Source: Cheiracanthium punctorium
Taxonomy: Eukaryota > Arthropoda > Arachnida > Araneae > Cheiracanthiidae
Direction of reading: 5' to 3'
Length of the DNA stretch: 64,000 bases
Assembly: GCA_038373885.1 (NCBI GenBank)
Contig: JAWZYV010015814.1
Location: 1,302,001 to 1,366,000, forward strand
Of the stretch, positions 32,574-43,270 are shown in pieces. Numbering within the stretch: the first letter of the stretch is position 1; each line of letters starts with the position of its first letter. A model generated the notes under the pieces. It saw only the letters and a list, made by a program, of their open reading frames with translations. It made no database searches and was not told where the DNA came from. A program made the position numbers and the translations under genes.

Positions 32574-33685
32574 TAACCTACGCTTGTTTTTAAAAATACC
32601 CTCTCATTAAATTGCGCCAAGCGCTAGAATCATAGAAAATCTGACACACTTTCAGATTTTTAAATACGCACTAAAGTGCTATATATAAAAAGAGTTATAA
32701 TCCATGGGTCTTCCCTATTTTCGTTCCTTCTTTCATTAAGTTGGAAAGTGTATCATTATTCATGAGTGTGATTAAACAAAATTAAAATTGATATTTCTAA
32801 CATCCTTTTTTCTGGATGTAATTCATTAGATGCAGAAAAGCTGCTCTGAAAAATACACAATTCCAACTGAATGAAAATTTCAAAAACTTATACGCAGGTG
32901 TATTCATAACCCAAATAGCAGACGATTAAATTACGATAAATAGCGCCAAGCGTTAGAATCCTCCTCAAAATCGCGAGAATGCTGAAGATAGATCGCTTGA
33001 AATCCCTTAATAACTGCATTATTTTCGCAGGGATCATTAAAATTTAACGCTGTATTCTAATAAAACCTTTGTACTTGTTTTCAAAAATCCGTTTCCTTAA
33101 GCTCTCAGTAAATTCGCCAAGCCGGAAACTGTGCAAACCGCTAGAACTCACTTTCTCGGCATTTGAGCCATTTTATTTTTTCGCCAAACTAAAAAATTTT
33201 AACATAGTAGCCTCGGAAATCTTCAATTCTTATTGTTTTGCGTATAAAACATTTCATTCCTGCTCCGATTTCCCATGCACACGATATTATAATTAAAAAA
33301 AATATAACCTTACGAATATAAACTAACAAAAAAAAATCATTATTATTCTTTTATTTTTACTTTGAGAATTTAAAACATCTTATTCGGCAAAATCGCCACA
33401 CATGGCAACCACGATCCTTATTTCACACTTTTTTCACTACAGGGGTTACAATTACGGAAAGCTTTTTGCGTGGAGAACATAAAAAATCTCTTAAATTCCG
33501 GGAACGGGTGGACTTTCAAAGTTTTAAAGTGGACTATCATTTATTCTATATTATTTTACATATCTGTGCAAAATTTCAGGCTGATAGGTCCATTTTTGTG
33601 GATTTGTATACAACTCAAATCCACAAACAAACAAATAAACAACACAAACAAACAAACAAACAGAATTTCATTTTTATTTATAAGA
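32574..33685 (-). mobile_element. Partial Helitron between B1 and B2
   Basis: On the minus strand it begins TCTTATAAATAAAAATG at 33685, directly after the CTAG of copy B2, and continues with the B-type 5' half (33685 to about 32880). Beyond that it holds a block shared with Helitron G1 (32640-32830 versus 37211-37400). It has no CTAG end of its own; the TC of B1 follows. Confidence 0.7.
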
Positions 33686-35970
33686 CTAGCTGAAGTACCC
33701 GTTCTTCGCACGGGAATGAATGGACTTTTTGATATTACGATTTGTGGTGATTACTATTCATTGTAATAAACAGAGAAAAGTGGATATCGCGTTATATTGT
33801 GTCCAATAATCATGCATACCGAATTGCAAGGCAATCGTTTGTACGGTGCAGAAGGCCATGCGGCGTATCGCAATCTAGTGGCGAGTAAAACGGATACGGC
33901 GAAAATATTTTTCGCATTCAGATATCGATGTATACGAATTTTCATGACTATCGGCTGGACAGTCCTGAAGTTCATGTGTTGACGCGACATCTAGTGGCAA
34001 GTTATAGGAAAATGGATAGCGCCAAACTCTTCCCCGTGTTCAAACATCTATGTATACCTATTTTCATAGCGATCATTTACACAGTCAAGAAGTGATACAC
34101 TGCAGGGCCATCTAGTGGTTCAATAAAGTAATGATTTGCTACAGCGCCGTCAAGTGGCGAGTTATAGCAAAATGGATAACGCCAAAATAGTCTCATTGTT
34201 CAAATAGCTATGTATACTGATTTTCATAGCGACCGTGTTCAATTATCTATGTATACCAATTTTCATAACGATCCTTTGCACAGTCAAGAAGTAATACACT
34301 GCAGGGCCATCTAGTAGTTAATTAAAGTAATGATTTGCTACAGCGCCGTCAAGTGGCGAGTTATAGCAAAATGGATAACGCCAAAATATTCTCATAGTTC
34401 AAATAGCTATGTATACTGATTTTCATAGCGACCGTTTGAATGGTCAAGAATTTGGCCTGCTGCAGCGTCATCTAGTGGCGAGTTAAAATAATAATGCATT
34501 GCAGTGTCATCTAGTGGTGAGTAACATCAAAAGGAACACAGTTAGAATATATTCTTCGTGATGAAATGTGTAAGTATAAGAAATTTTATGCCGATTGGTC
34601 GAACGGTATAGAAGTTGATGCTTTGCAGCGCCATTTAGCGGCAAGTTACAGCAAAATGGATAGTGAAAAATATTCTCCGTGTTCTAATATTCGCGTGTAC
34701 CAAATTTCATCGAAATCGGTTGGACGATATTCGCATAGCAAACGGCTAAACGGAATAAAATTCGACGTTCTGCTGCGCCACCTGGCAAATTAGAGGAAAA
34801 CGGATAGCATAAAAAGCTTCTCCATGATAAAAGACTTAGGTGAACCAAATTTCATGGTGCAACGGTGCTCAACGGTGCTGGAGTTTTTCAACCTCATACA
34901 CTCATACCAACATTCATTTTTATCTATAACCAGTGTCATTATATATCCCAGTCTCAAATAAAATCCAGTTTCAAATCTAAGCCTCGCCAAAGTGCCAACA
35001 TACGCCATTTTGCAAGCGTTTTTTCAGGAAATTATTCGAAGCATTGACTTGGCAGCAATAATATATGGGAAATGGTTCGACCGCGAAAAAGTAAAGCAAG
35101 CCTTTATTTGAAAAGTTGAATCCCTTAATACAGCCGAATTTTTTAAAATTATCAACTATAACGTGTTTTATTCATCATTACTCCGATGTACTAAATGAGA
35201 AGATTTCAATTTTCTGAAATTTGGCGGAATTCCCCCAACTTAAATCAATGTACTCATTTGGCGAGAATTCTGGAGATAGATCAATTGAAATCCCTTAATA
35301 ACTGCATTATTTCTTCACGGATCATTAAAATTTAACGCTGTATTCTAATAAAACCTTTGCACTTGTTTTCAAAAATCTATTTCCTTAAGCTCTCAATAAA
35401 TTGCGCCAAGCCGAAATCTGTGCAAACCGCTAGAACTCACTTCCAAAAAATCGGCAATTGAGCCATTTTATTTTTTCGCCAAACTAAAATAATTTACCTA
35501 TTAGCCTCGGAAATCTTCAATTCTTATTGTTTTACGTGTAAAGCATTACATTCCTGCTCTGATTTCCCATGCACACGATATTATAATTTAAAAAAATAAC
35601 CTTACGAATATAAACTAACAAAAAAAAAATCATTATTATTCTTTTATTTTTACTTTGAGAATTTAAAACATTTTATTCGGCAAAATCGCCACACATGGCA
35701 ACCACGATCCTTATTTCACACTTTTTTCACTACAGGGGTTACAATTACGGAAAGATTTTTGCGTGAAGAGCATAAAAAAATCTCTTAAATTCCGGGAACG
35801 GGTGGACTTTCAAAGTTTTAAAGTGGACTATGAGTTATTCTATATTATTTTACATATCTGTACTAAATTTCAGGCCGATAGGTCCATTTTTGTGGATTTG
35901 TATACGAATCAAATCCACAAACAAACAAACAAACAAACAAACAAACAGAATTTCATTTTTATTTATAAGA
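33686..35970 (-). mobile_element. Helitron family B, copy 2 (complete)
   Basis: Both termini are intact: TCTTATAAATAAAAATG at the 35970 side with A outside, and hairpin CCCGT/ACGGG (33698-33714) plus CTAG at 33686-33689. The (CAAA)n tract at 35915-35948 corresponds to the (GTTT)n of copy B3. The CTAG joins directly to the TC of the next unit, giving a perfect head-to-tail junction. Confidence 0.8.
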
Positions 35971-36090
35971 TTTGAAATTTTTCAAGCGGATCGTACAAAC
36001 GGTGTGCATGTTTATTGCTTTTTTCGTGCTTAACTTTTTAATCTTTTTGGAGTAGTGGAGGTAAAAGTTTTATATCATGGATGAGTTGCC
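35971..36090 (-). mobile_element. Repeat family K, right part of the interrupted copy
   Basis: The reverse complement of this stretch (CACCGTTTGTACGATCCGC and the following AT-rich text) matches 42385-42490. With 30300-30472 it reconstitutes one K copy, so the whole 30473-35970 array is one insertion into K. Confidence 0.7.
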
Positions 36091-36779
36091 CGGAATTCTT
36101 AGAGAGTGAGTCAGTGAGTCAGGGATCAATGTAACTATATATGTAGGATAAGTGCACAATGTGAAAAGGTAGGGGGAAAAAAACTGCACTAAGAAAGAAT
36201 TGCTGTCGCTAATTTTTTTAAAATTTTATTTTTTAAATTTGTATACTACCCCACTACAAAAAAATTCCCATTTAGTAAAAGTGCGCCCCGTATACTCCTC
36301 AGACTATGTATAAAATTTTAAGCTTTCATCATAAAACATCTCGAAGATATTTTTAAACATAGATGATCAGAGACTATACATTAATTTGAATGCAATCGTT
36401 TATTGCTAGAGTGAAATTTTTTTTAATTTTCTATCTTAATTTCAGTACGACTTCTGAAAGCCGCTTACCCAAAGTGATTTCCCCCCCCCCCCTTCTATAA
36501 CCATTGAAACGTGGTTTAAGGCAGCATATATTTATCTTCATATTTCTGACACTTTTGAGAATATAATTTTCAAATTTCGTACATCACCTCATTAGTATAT
36601 GGAGGCAAATTTTATTAATTCGGAATTTTTTGTACGGGGGGGGGTTGTATAAAAATTTAAAATGTGTCATTTTTTGAAAATTAACCAGAGGATTTTATTC
36701 TTAACGTAATACTTTCTCCTACCTTATTTTGAACGCTTTTTCAACTGACATTGCCCACTTATTGCTAATATATATAGAA
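36091..36779. other. Unassigned, with C- and G-runs
   Basis: A C-run at about 36480-36493 and a G-run near 36637 are noticeable. No element boundary or coding frame recognised. Confidence 0.35.
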
Positions 36780-36914
36780 CTAGCCGCCTCCGGTGACCAG
36801 TTGGTTCGCCATCTTAATAAATCTTGTTCGGAGAGAATCCTGTTCCTCACCGGCTTCCTTGGCACTGAAATCTCTCAGATTCTGAATGGAATTTAAAATT
36901 AAGATGGTTACAAA

Positions 36915-37059
36915 CAGGAGCGGCCCTACGGTAAGTGTCGCCCCCTGCTAATATAAAAAAGACGCCCCCTTTTATGCTCTACTTAGTTTTTGTGTTCGAA
37001 ATGACGCCCCTTCGAAGCCGGCGCCCAGATGCGATGCTTACTGTTTCGGGCCGCCCCTG
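36915..37059. mobile_element. hAT MITE, 145 bp, perfect 8-bp duplication
   Basis: Ends CAGGAGCGGCCC and GGGCCGCCCCTG. GTTACAAA flanks both sides exactly (36907-36914 and 37060-37067). The left part of the same MITE is also in Helitron G2 (from about 61056) at the homologous place, so this insertion predates the split of the two G copies. Confidence 0.85.
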
Positions 37060-37160
37060 GTTACAAAAATAAGATGGTTAAATGATAAAAACCTACAAAA
37101 AGGAACAAATTATTTTCGTCCTATATTAATTCTGAAGAGCTTCTGGATATATTGGATTTT

Positions 37161-37208
37161 ATCAAAAAACGGAAAAAAAAAAAAAAAAAGAAAAAAAAAA
37201 AAAAAAAT
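37161..37208. repeat. Poly(A) tract with one interruption
   Basis: Two long A runs separated by a G inside Helitron G1. Confidence 0.8.
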
Positions 37209-38422
37209 AAAGTAAGAAAATCTGAAACACTTTTAGATTTTAAGTACGCACTCAAGTGCTATTAAATGCGTATTATAATCCATGGGTCTTCCCTATTTTC
37301 GTTCCTTATTTCATTAAGTTGGAAAGTATATCATTATTCATGAGTGTGATTAAACAAAATTAAAATTGATATTTCTAACATCCTTTTTCTGGATGTAATA
37401 CATTAGAAATAGATGGAGAAAAGCTGCGCAGATAAATATGTACAATTCCAACTGAATGAAAATTTCAAAAACTTATTCTCTTCTGTATTCAGCAGACGAT
37501 AAAATTACGATAAATTGCGCCAAGCGTTAGAATCATCTCCTCAAAATCGCACATCAACCATTTTATTTTTCGCCAAATTAAAAAGTTGCACATTTTAGTC
37601 TCGGAAAATTTCCAAATCCTATTTTTCTTTTGAGTATAAAACATTTCATTCCTGCTCTGATTTCACATGCACACGATATTTTAATTAAAAAACAACCTTA
37701 CAAATAATCTAAACAAAAAAATCGTTATTCTTTTATTTTTACTTCAAGAGTCTGAATCATTTAATAAACATGCCAAATATGGCAACCTAGATATGCTTAA
37801 ATTCTCACTCATTCCACTGCGGGGTTACAATTGCGAAATGGCGAAGCGAAAAATGAGCCTTTTGCGACACGTTTTTTATCGATATCTCCTAAAATAATTC
37901 GAATTTCGAAAAAATCGCTTCGAGCAGGGCCGGATTTCCCATAAGGCCAACCTAGGCCATGGCCTAGGGCGCAGCGGTCTAAAGGGCGCAGAACAAAGAA
38001 CTCCCCTGCAGAACAATCACGGATGAGGAAAAGGACTGGAAAGGAGAAACGAAAACGACTTACTTTAAGTGATTATTGCCCAAGAAAAACACGTTTATGG
38101 CTTCCGAAAAATTCCTTTTTTCCCTAGTACAATTTCTTATCTATAGAAAACCCATGTGTGGAGATCCATTAACCCCCCCCCCCTCGCAGACACAGAATTG
38201 CTCGCAGAGCACCCCAGTACAGACCATGTCCAAGTCGACGACATGTGTCGCAGAACTAAGAGACGCTGCAGAACAATCACATTGAGGAAAGGAGGGGTAC
38301 CGGAGAGAACAATTATTCAAAGTAAGTTATCATCGAAAAGGCGTCTAACTGTCTGTGCTTGTCCGATATCCCAACGTTCCCGAAAAAAGAACCACACTAC
38401 ACACACGCACAGAACGGTAAAT

Positions 38423-38750
38423 ATGTCTGCTCGAGAAAAAGTCTGTTGCTTTGAGTGTAACGCGTCTATAATTTAAAAAAATTTGAAAACGCATTATTAA
38501 CTCTTTCATCCAAAATATATCGGTGAAACATCGCGCAATTAATGAAACGAGCATTTCTGGTTTCTTAGTTCCATCTAAAAGATCGCCAGAAAAAGTGCAT
38601 TCTGATTCTGATATGTTACCCATAAAAATGCTGAGAACAGAAACTGATACCGAAGTTTTGCAGAAAGTTAACGTGTCCAAACATCTAAGTGTCCAAAAAT
38701 CGCACGAAGTTTACAATGCAATCCTCTGTTTTGCGACGACTTTTCAAAAA
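38423..38750 (+). pseudogene. Degenerate hAT-type transposase N-terminus (BED-like zinc finger)
   Basis: Translation from the ATG at 38423 gives CCFECNASII, a stop, KNLKTHY, a stop, LFHPKYIGETSR, then a frameshift into KHRAINETSISGFLVP (38523 onward). The C-x2-C ... H-x4-H spacing followed by HPKY resembles the BED/C2H2-like finger at the start of many hAT-derived proteins. Stops at 38474 and 38498 and the frameshift show it is dead. The frame is cut off by the MITE at 38751. Family assignment is inference. Confidence 0.45.
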
Positions 38751-39555
38751 CAGGGTGTCTACCGCTCCGGAAAATCCGGAAAGTCTGGAAAAAGCCGGGA
38801 AATTGGAAAATGGGTCCGGAAAGTCTGGAAAAAACCGGGGAATTGGATAATGGGTCCGGAAAATTCACCAAAAGAATCATTTTTTTTTTTTTCGGTATCC
38901 CTTTTTTTTAACCCTTCCTATTTGTCAGACTGGAAACCGAAAGCAACTGCAACGCATTTTTCGGACCGTGAAAGCATCAAGCCATGTGTTTGCATAAGGA
39001 GGGAAAAATGGGGGCTCATCCATCGTGGCGGGAGGGTAAAAACGCTGTCGTCAGCGCGTGATCATCCGTCTCGTTTGCAATAGAATTTCATTCATTGTTT
39101 ATTTATTTTAACTCAGTGTTCTGGATTTGAAGTGTAGAAAGACGAAAGTGGCTAAAATTTGTGCTAGAAGTATCGTGGTATTTATTTTTATTGCTTAATA
39201 TTTCTCAATATTTATGTATGCATGCTCGCATATAACACAAGCAATTGGCACCTTTTTTTTCTTAGAAAGTGTGCGCTCTTTGAGTTTCGTTTTATTTTTT
39301 AAATTTAAAGTATTGGATAGTGTTCAATTTGGAGGACTTATCTCTTCATTAGAATGGTTGCTGAAAGTCTGTCGACCGGGCCTCCCAGCAGACATTTTAA
39401 AACATTAATATTAACTCTAATAACAATAGCATTTAAAATACCCCCCCCCGGAAATGGAAACTTATATACGCTTCTGTCCTGCTACCTCCCAAAAGTCAGG
39501 AAATAGTCGGGAAAAAGTCAGGAAATGGACTTTCAGAAATTTGATAGACACCCTG
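38751..39555. mobile_element. CAGGGTGTCTACC element nested in the hAT element
   Basis: Inverted ends CAGGGTGTCTACC and GATAGACACCCTG; flanks AAAAA and ATAAA match at four of five, consistent with the 5-bp duplication of the copy at 1065-1859. The left subterminal region has repeated TCCGGAAA/GTCTGGAAAA words; the right has GTCRGGAAA words. Confidence 0.7.
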
Positions 39556-39654
39556 ATAAATTTCACAAAACTGAACTGGTTCGTGGCTTTAAATGGTAAA
39601 ATTCAGGGTCTTCCTATCGAAATGATAATTGATAATGTAAATTATCTGACAATC

Positions 39655-39658
<4 letters not shown>

Positions 39659-39682
<24 letters not shown>
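39659..39682. repeat. Poly(A) tract
   Basis: A run of about 23 A inside the hAT element. Confidence 0.85.
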
Positions 39683-39685
<3 letters not shown>

Positions 39686-39979
39686 CTTTATAAAACACTT
39701 TTTTACGTGAAATATAGTGCTGATGAGAAAAAACAAATTACTATGCATATTGAATTGGAACTATTGATCAAATTTTCGAGGGGGGGGTGGGCGCAATTAT
39801 GGCCTTTGGCCTAGGGCGCAAAAATGTGTAAATTCGGCCCTATCTTCGAGGTATGTCGGGACCCGTCCTGGAGCCATACAAAATTTGGTAGGTGTACGAT
39901 CACCCGTTTCGGAGCTACGCGAGACACCGACAAACTAACTAACTAACGGACAGTTTACACATTGTTTTATTCATACAGA

Positions 39980-42120
39980 TTAAAGCTTGTTACCATCTTT
40001 TCTACACCCTGTATATTTTGACTCATTTTTGGATTATTTGAGTAGTTTATCATATAAAAAAATGCGTTCTTTTTAACACAAACATGGATTCATTTTTTCT
40101 TCCATTCTGAAATATGCTGCTGAATTATAAAGTAGTCTGAAGTGAACAATATTGTTTCGGGAATTCAAAGCCGCTGAAGCTTGAACACTTTTTTCAATGG
40201 GCCATTGTGAACAAGAGGAAATGACTGACGAAAAGAGAAAGAGTTGAAACCTGTTTTCAATGAACAGTTTTTTTTTTTTCCCTTCTCTTCATTTTTTTTT
40301 ATTTTCATATTATAATGAGGATTACAACAGATTTCAAACACTGATTAAGTTCAATCAAAAGTTGAATCGGTTGAGAGAAAGGAAGAAAAAAACTTACTTT
40401 TAACAAAGTAAAACTTCGGTGATTAAAATAAAAAATTAATTGGCATTTCTTTCGCAATCTATTTAAATAGAAATAAAATATTTCTTTGTTTCCTTCTCTG
40501 GATTTTAGGAAAATACTGAATTTGAACTTTGGGCAGGGTTGCCATTTTTGTGTGTGTGTGTGTGTGGGGGGGGGGTTCGGTTCGTTCGGTATTTAAGGAA
40601 AATCTGATTGAATGGGAAAATTAAAGTACTAATACTTATGATTCAAACAAATAAATTTTTATCAATTTTTTTAATTGCAAACAAGCTTTGCCTAAGCATA
40701 GGATTCATGTTTGCTACATTTAAAGCAAGCATTTTAAAGATAAATATATATATTTTATACCTTTCCCCTTCTTCCACGTCTAGCTACTTTCTTTTCAGGA
40801 CGATATTCAAAATATTCTGAGAATGACTTTGAGGTATTGACGAGTATTGTATTTTACAGCAAGAATTTTATGGGTGTCCTTTATTTTCTTTGAGATATGT
40901 TAAAAGAACGTTTTTGGTCCCCTACCCTTCACATGCACGGGATATTTTCCGGATGGGACAAAGATTACCTCAACATGTGGTTACCATGTTGAAAAGAAAA
41001 GAAAAAACAGGAGAAACAACGGCATATAAAAATCCACAGGGAGTGGGGGAGGGGAATCATGTGCTCCTCTTCCTTGACTTATGCCACACATGCCTCCACA
41101 TAGCTTACGAATTTTGGAAAATGCTGTCTAATCTAGCATCTACGTTAAAGAAAATTCATATACGTGACAAATTTCATATCATTAGCTTCAGTAGTTTCGG
41201 CTAAGCAAAGTGTTGATAAACGGAAAAACGACGTCTTAACAGAATATGTAATAACGACAAGCGTTAAAAGAACTGCCCATTTCATGTTCTTATTTTCTAT
41301 GGAACTATAAACACCACATATACAAAGTGCTTTGCATTACCACATAATTCAACAGTACTGAAATTTTGGCAATTTTTTTTTTGCAACATTCGGACTGAGA
41401 AAATAGACTGCAAAACATACTTATTGTTCACATTAAACCCACGGTAACAAGAACAACGACGGCGTGTTTCCCGGCGAAATCTGTAATGTCAGGATTGATT
41501 TTTTTTTTTTTTTTCTTTTTACATTTTCGGACACCAGAACCACAAGAATTATACTGATGTAAAATTTGACCTAAATCGCGGATTATGTGCAGTTGGAAAA
41601 AAAAAAAAAAAAAAAAAGTCCGTAATTCCGTTGTTTGTTGTAATCCTGAGTGCTTCTCATTATTTGAGTTTTTCAGCGAAAGGAAGTGAAGTCACGATAA
41701 TAAAATAAAACGGAATGTTTGGAATTATAATTCCATAAAGATATTTCTGCGGATTATGCGAAATGGCGCAGTTTTTATACGTAGGCTCACTTTTCGAGAA
41801 TAATGTGAGTTGAAATAAATCATGGCTTTATATTTTTAGCGGTGCGAGGCTGCATAGGCGAAAGAATTGCTAATACGAGATAACGTTTCTAATTCGAACA
41901 TTTGCAAGATTCATGCCGTCTCGGTGATTGTAACCTGTGATCCATTTCAAAGAGTACCCGTTTGTTTTTCGTGCTATCCACATTTATAATTTATGTAGCA
42001 AGGCTTTCAACATTATTATTTGCCATGTTCTATGACAGAGGTCGCCAACCTTTTGCATATCCTGAGCCAACTTTTATCAGAAGCGCCATAAGATGAACTA
42101 TACAACTCAAGAGCCTTTTT
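39980..42120. other. Unassigned stretch with partial MITE ends
   Basis: ACACCCTGTATATTT near 40004 is a lone mariner-like end. A diverged relative of the 25889 MITE lies at about 40933-41075. CAGAGGTCGCCAACCTTTT at about 42037 is a lone hAT-type end. A GTGTGTG tract with a G-run is at 40550-40575, and a poly(A) tract at about 41600. No gene recognised. Confidence 0.4.
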
Positions 42121-42121
42121 A

Positions 42122-42424
42122 ACACTTTCCAACAAGGTTGAAAAGTGTCTATGATTTCGGTTTGTCCGTCTGTCTGTGCACTAACTCCCGTAAATATGCA
42201 TCGATTTCGAAGAAATTTATATATGTTATTCTTATCTACTGTATCATGTACCCTATTTAAAATGGTCTATCTAGAATTTATAGTTTTACTACAGGAGCAC
42301 TCAAAATAGTCCCAGTGCATTGCGCTCTATGGGAAGTTATTCTTTAAAGCGTATCATCCTTACTACAGTTACGCTGATCTCTGACTTCATGATAAAACTT
42401 TTTCCGCCATTACTGCAAAAAGAT
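42122..42424 (+). mobile_element. Helentron-like family D, copy 3, with terminal hairpin
   Basis: ACACTTTCCAAC AA GGTTGAAAAGTGT (42122-42148) is a near-perfect stem-loop preceded by a T-run, the same layout as the terminal hairpin of family A. The GTCYGTCTGTC microsatellite, CGTAAATATGCATCGATTTC and one internal unit follow. A half hairpin AACACTTTCCAACAAAGTT is also at 52141-52159. Confidence 0.55.
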
Positions 42425-42660
42425 TACAAAGTTAACAGAAAAAGCCTAATAATATCTACACCGTTTGTACGATCCGCTTGAAATTTTTCATAATTATGTA
42501 CAAAAATATAGAAAACAATCTGCGGTACTTTAAAAATCTGAAAATCCACCCGTTCCCTCATTTTTAAATTATTTCTCGCTTATTTCAGCACCATTTCATT
42601 TCCGAGAGTAAAAAAAAAAAAAATGAATCATTAATTGTGTTTTGAGTGTGTAACATAAAT
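42385..42660 (+). mobile_element. Repeat family K, uninterrupted copy (empty site)
   Basis: Aligns with the joined flanks of the Helitron array (reverse complement of 35971-36090 plus 30300-30472). The junction is at about 42488-42492 (TTCATAATTATG), with A next to T available as the Helitron target. Its left limit overlaps the loosely defined end of family D. Confidence 0.7.
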
Positions 42661-42810
42661 TTGGCGATATTTTGCCAAAAGTCGCCAAGCTTGGCGACAT
42701 TTCGGTCATTTTGCGCGATTTTCCCGATGGGGCTTATAAAGCTAGTTTTCCTGCATTAACGTGCATAATAGCCTAATATTTCTCTTCTATTACGCAATCA
42801 TAATAGAGTC

Positions 42811-43270
42811 TGTTCTAGTAAGTTCCACAGATGGATCGCTCTGGAACCTTCCACGGTGTTCGTCGAAGACTATAAAAGCAGCGGGCTCCCTCAGTTTGAG
42901 CCAGTGTTCATCGAGCTTTCTTTGAGTGAGTTTGCTGCGTTACGCTTTGTATTGACGCTATAGAAGCAGTACTTTCGCTTGTCTTTCTAAGCTGGCTTTT
43001 AAGTGCTGCGTGTAAATCTTTCATTGATGAGTTTTGAGGGACTGTGTACGATTTCCCTCGAAAGTTTACACTGAATTTTGCCTGTGGAAGTGTTTTATTT
43101 TGTGTGAGAATTACAGCATTTATGGAAGCTTCGGTACTGAGATGTTATACATGAGCTACTGGCAGTTAGTGCCTGTGAATCTTGTACAGCTGATTGTTCG
43201 ACAAAGTTCTAGAAGCAATAAAGTTTGTGTTCCATCCTGACTAGTGGACTCTTTACAAGAACTTTCTACA
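42811..43270 (+). mobile_element. Solo-LTR-like promoter block
   Basis: TGTTCTAG start and TCTACA end, 460 bp. Inside are GAACCTTC and GTTCGTCGAAG (heat-shock-element-like, 42844-42868), TATAAAAG at 42871-42878, an initiator-like TCAGTT about 20 bp later and AATAAA at 43217-43222, in the U3-R-U5 order expected of an LTR. No flanking duplication was found and no internal gag-pol follows. A host promoter with a short transcribed exon is the alternative. Confidence 0.45.

Larger units (their letters stand above)
37925..39842. mobile_element. hAT element, 1.9 kb, with transposase relic
   Basis: Ends CAGGGCCGGATTT and AAATTCGGCCCTA are inverted, each followed inside by CCTAGGCC/GGCCTAGGGCGC. Flanks GCTTCGAG (37917-37924) and TCTTCGAG (39843-39850) match at seven of eight. 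The uninterrupted site, TCGCTTCGAGGTATG, is in Helitron G2 at 61331-61345. It contains a decayed zinc-finger-like coding relic and a nested MITE. Confidence 0.85.
36780..39979 (-). mobile_element. Helitron family G, copy 1, interrupted by hAT elements
   Basis: The minus-strand 3' end has an imperfect hairpin built on GGCGAACC/GGTCACC followed by CTAG|T at 36783-36779. The 5' end TC is the complement of GA at 39978-39979, with A outside. The AACTAACTAACG simple repeat near 39940 occupies the same subterminal place as the CAAA tract in family B. Two hAT elements (36915-37059, 37925-39842) are inserted. A deleted copy is at 60922-61483. Confidence 0.7.

Noticed and set aside
33466..33990. Lysine- and asparagine-rich frames containing TNKQTNK repeats as a low-complexity protein
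   Set aside because: They translate the (CAAA)n tract near the Helitron 5' end.
31164..34793. Similar open frames at 31164, 34566 and 57849 as a conserved protein family
   Set aside because: They lie in homologous tandem units of Helitron B. Similarity at the DNA level explains them, and stops occur at different places.
32574..36000. CRISPR-like array from regularly spaced repeats
   Set aside because: The units are degenerate, spaced 40 to 160 bp and lie within Helitrons of a eukaryotic genome.
38523..39083. 186-codon open frame, the longest in the window, as an intact gene
   Set aside because: Its first part is the frameshifted remnant of the zinc-finger relic and its second part reads the nested MITE (repeated GKSGKS text from TCCGGAAA words). 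It is a chimera of two transposons.
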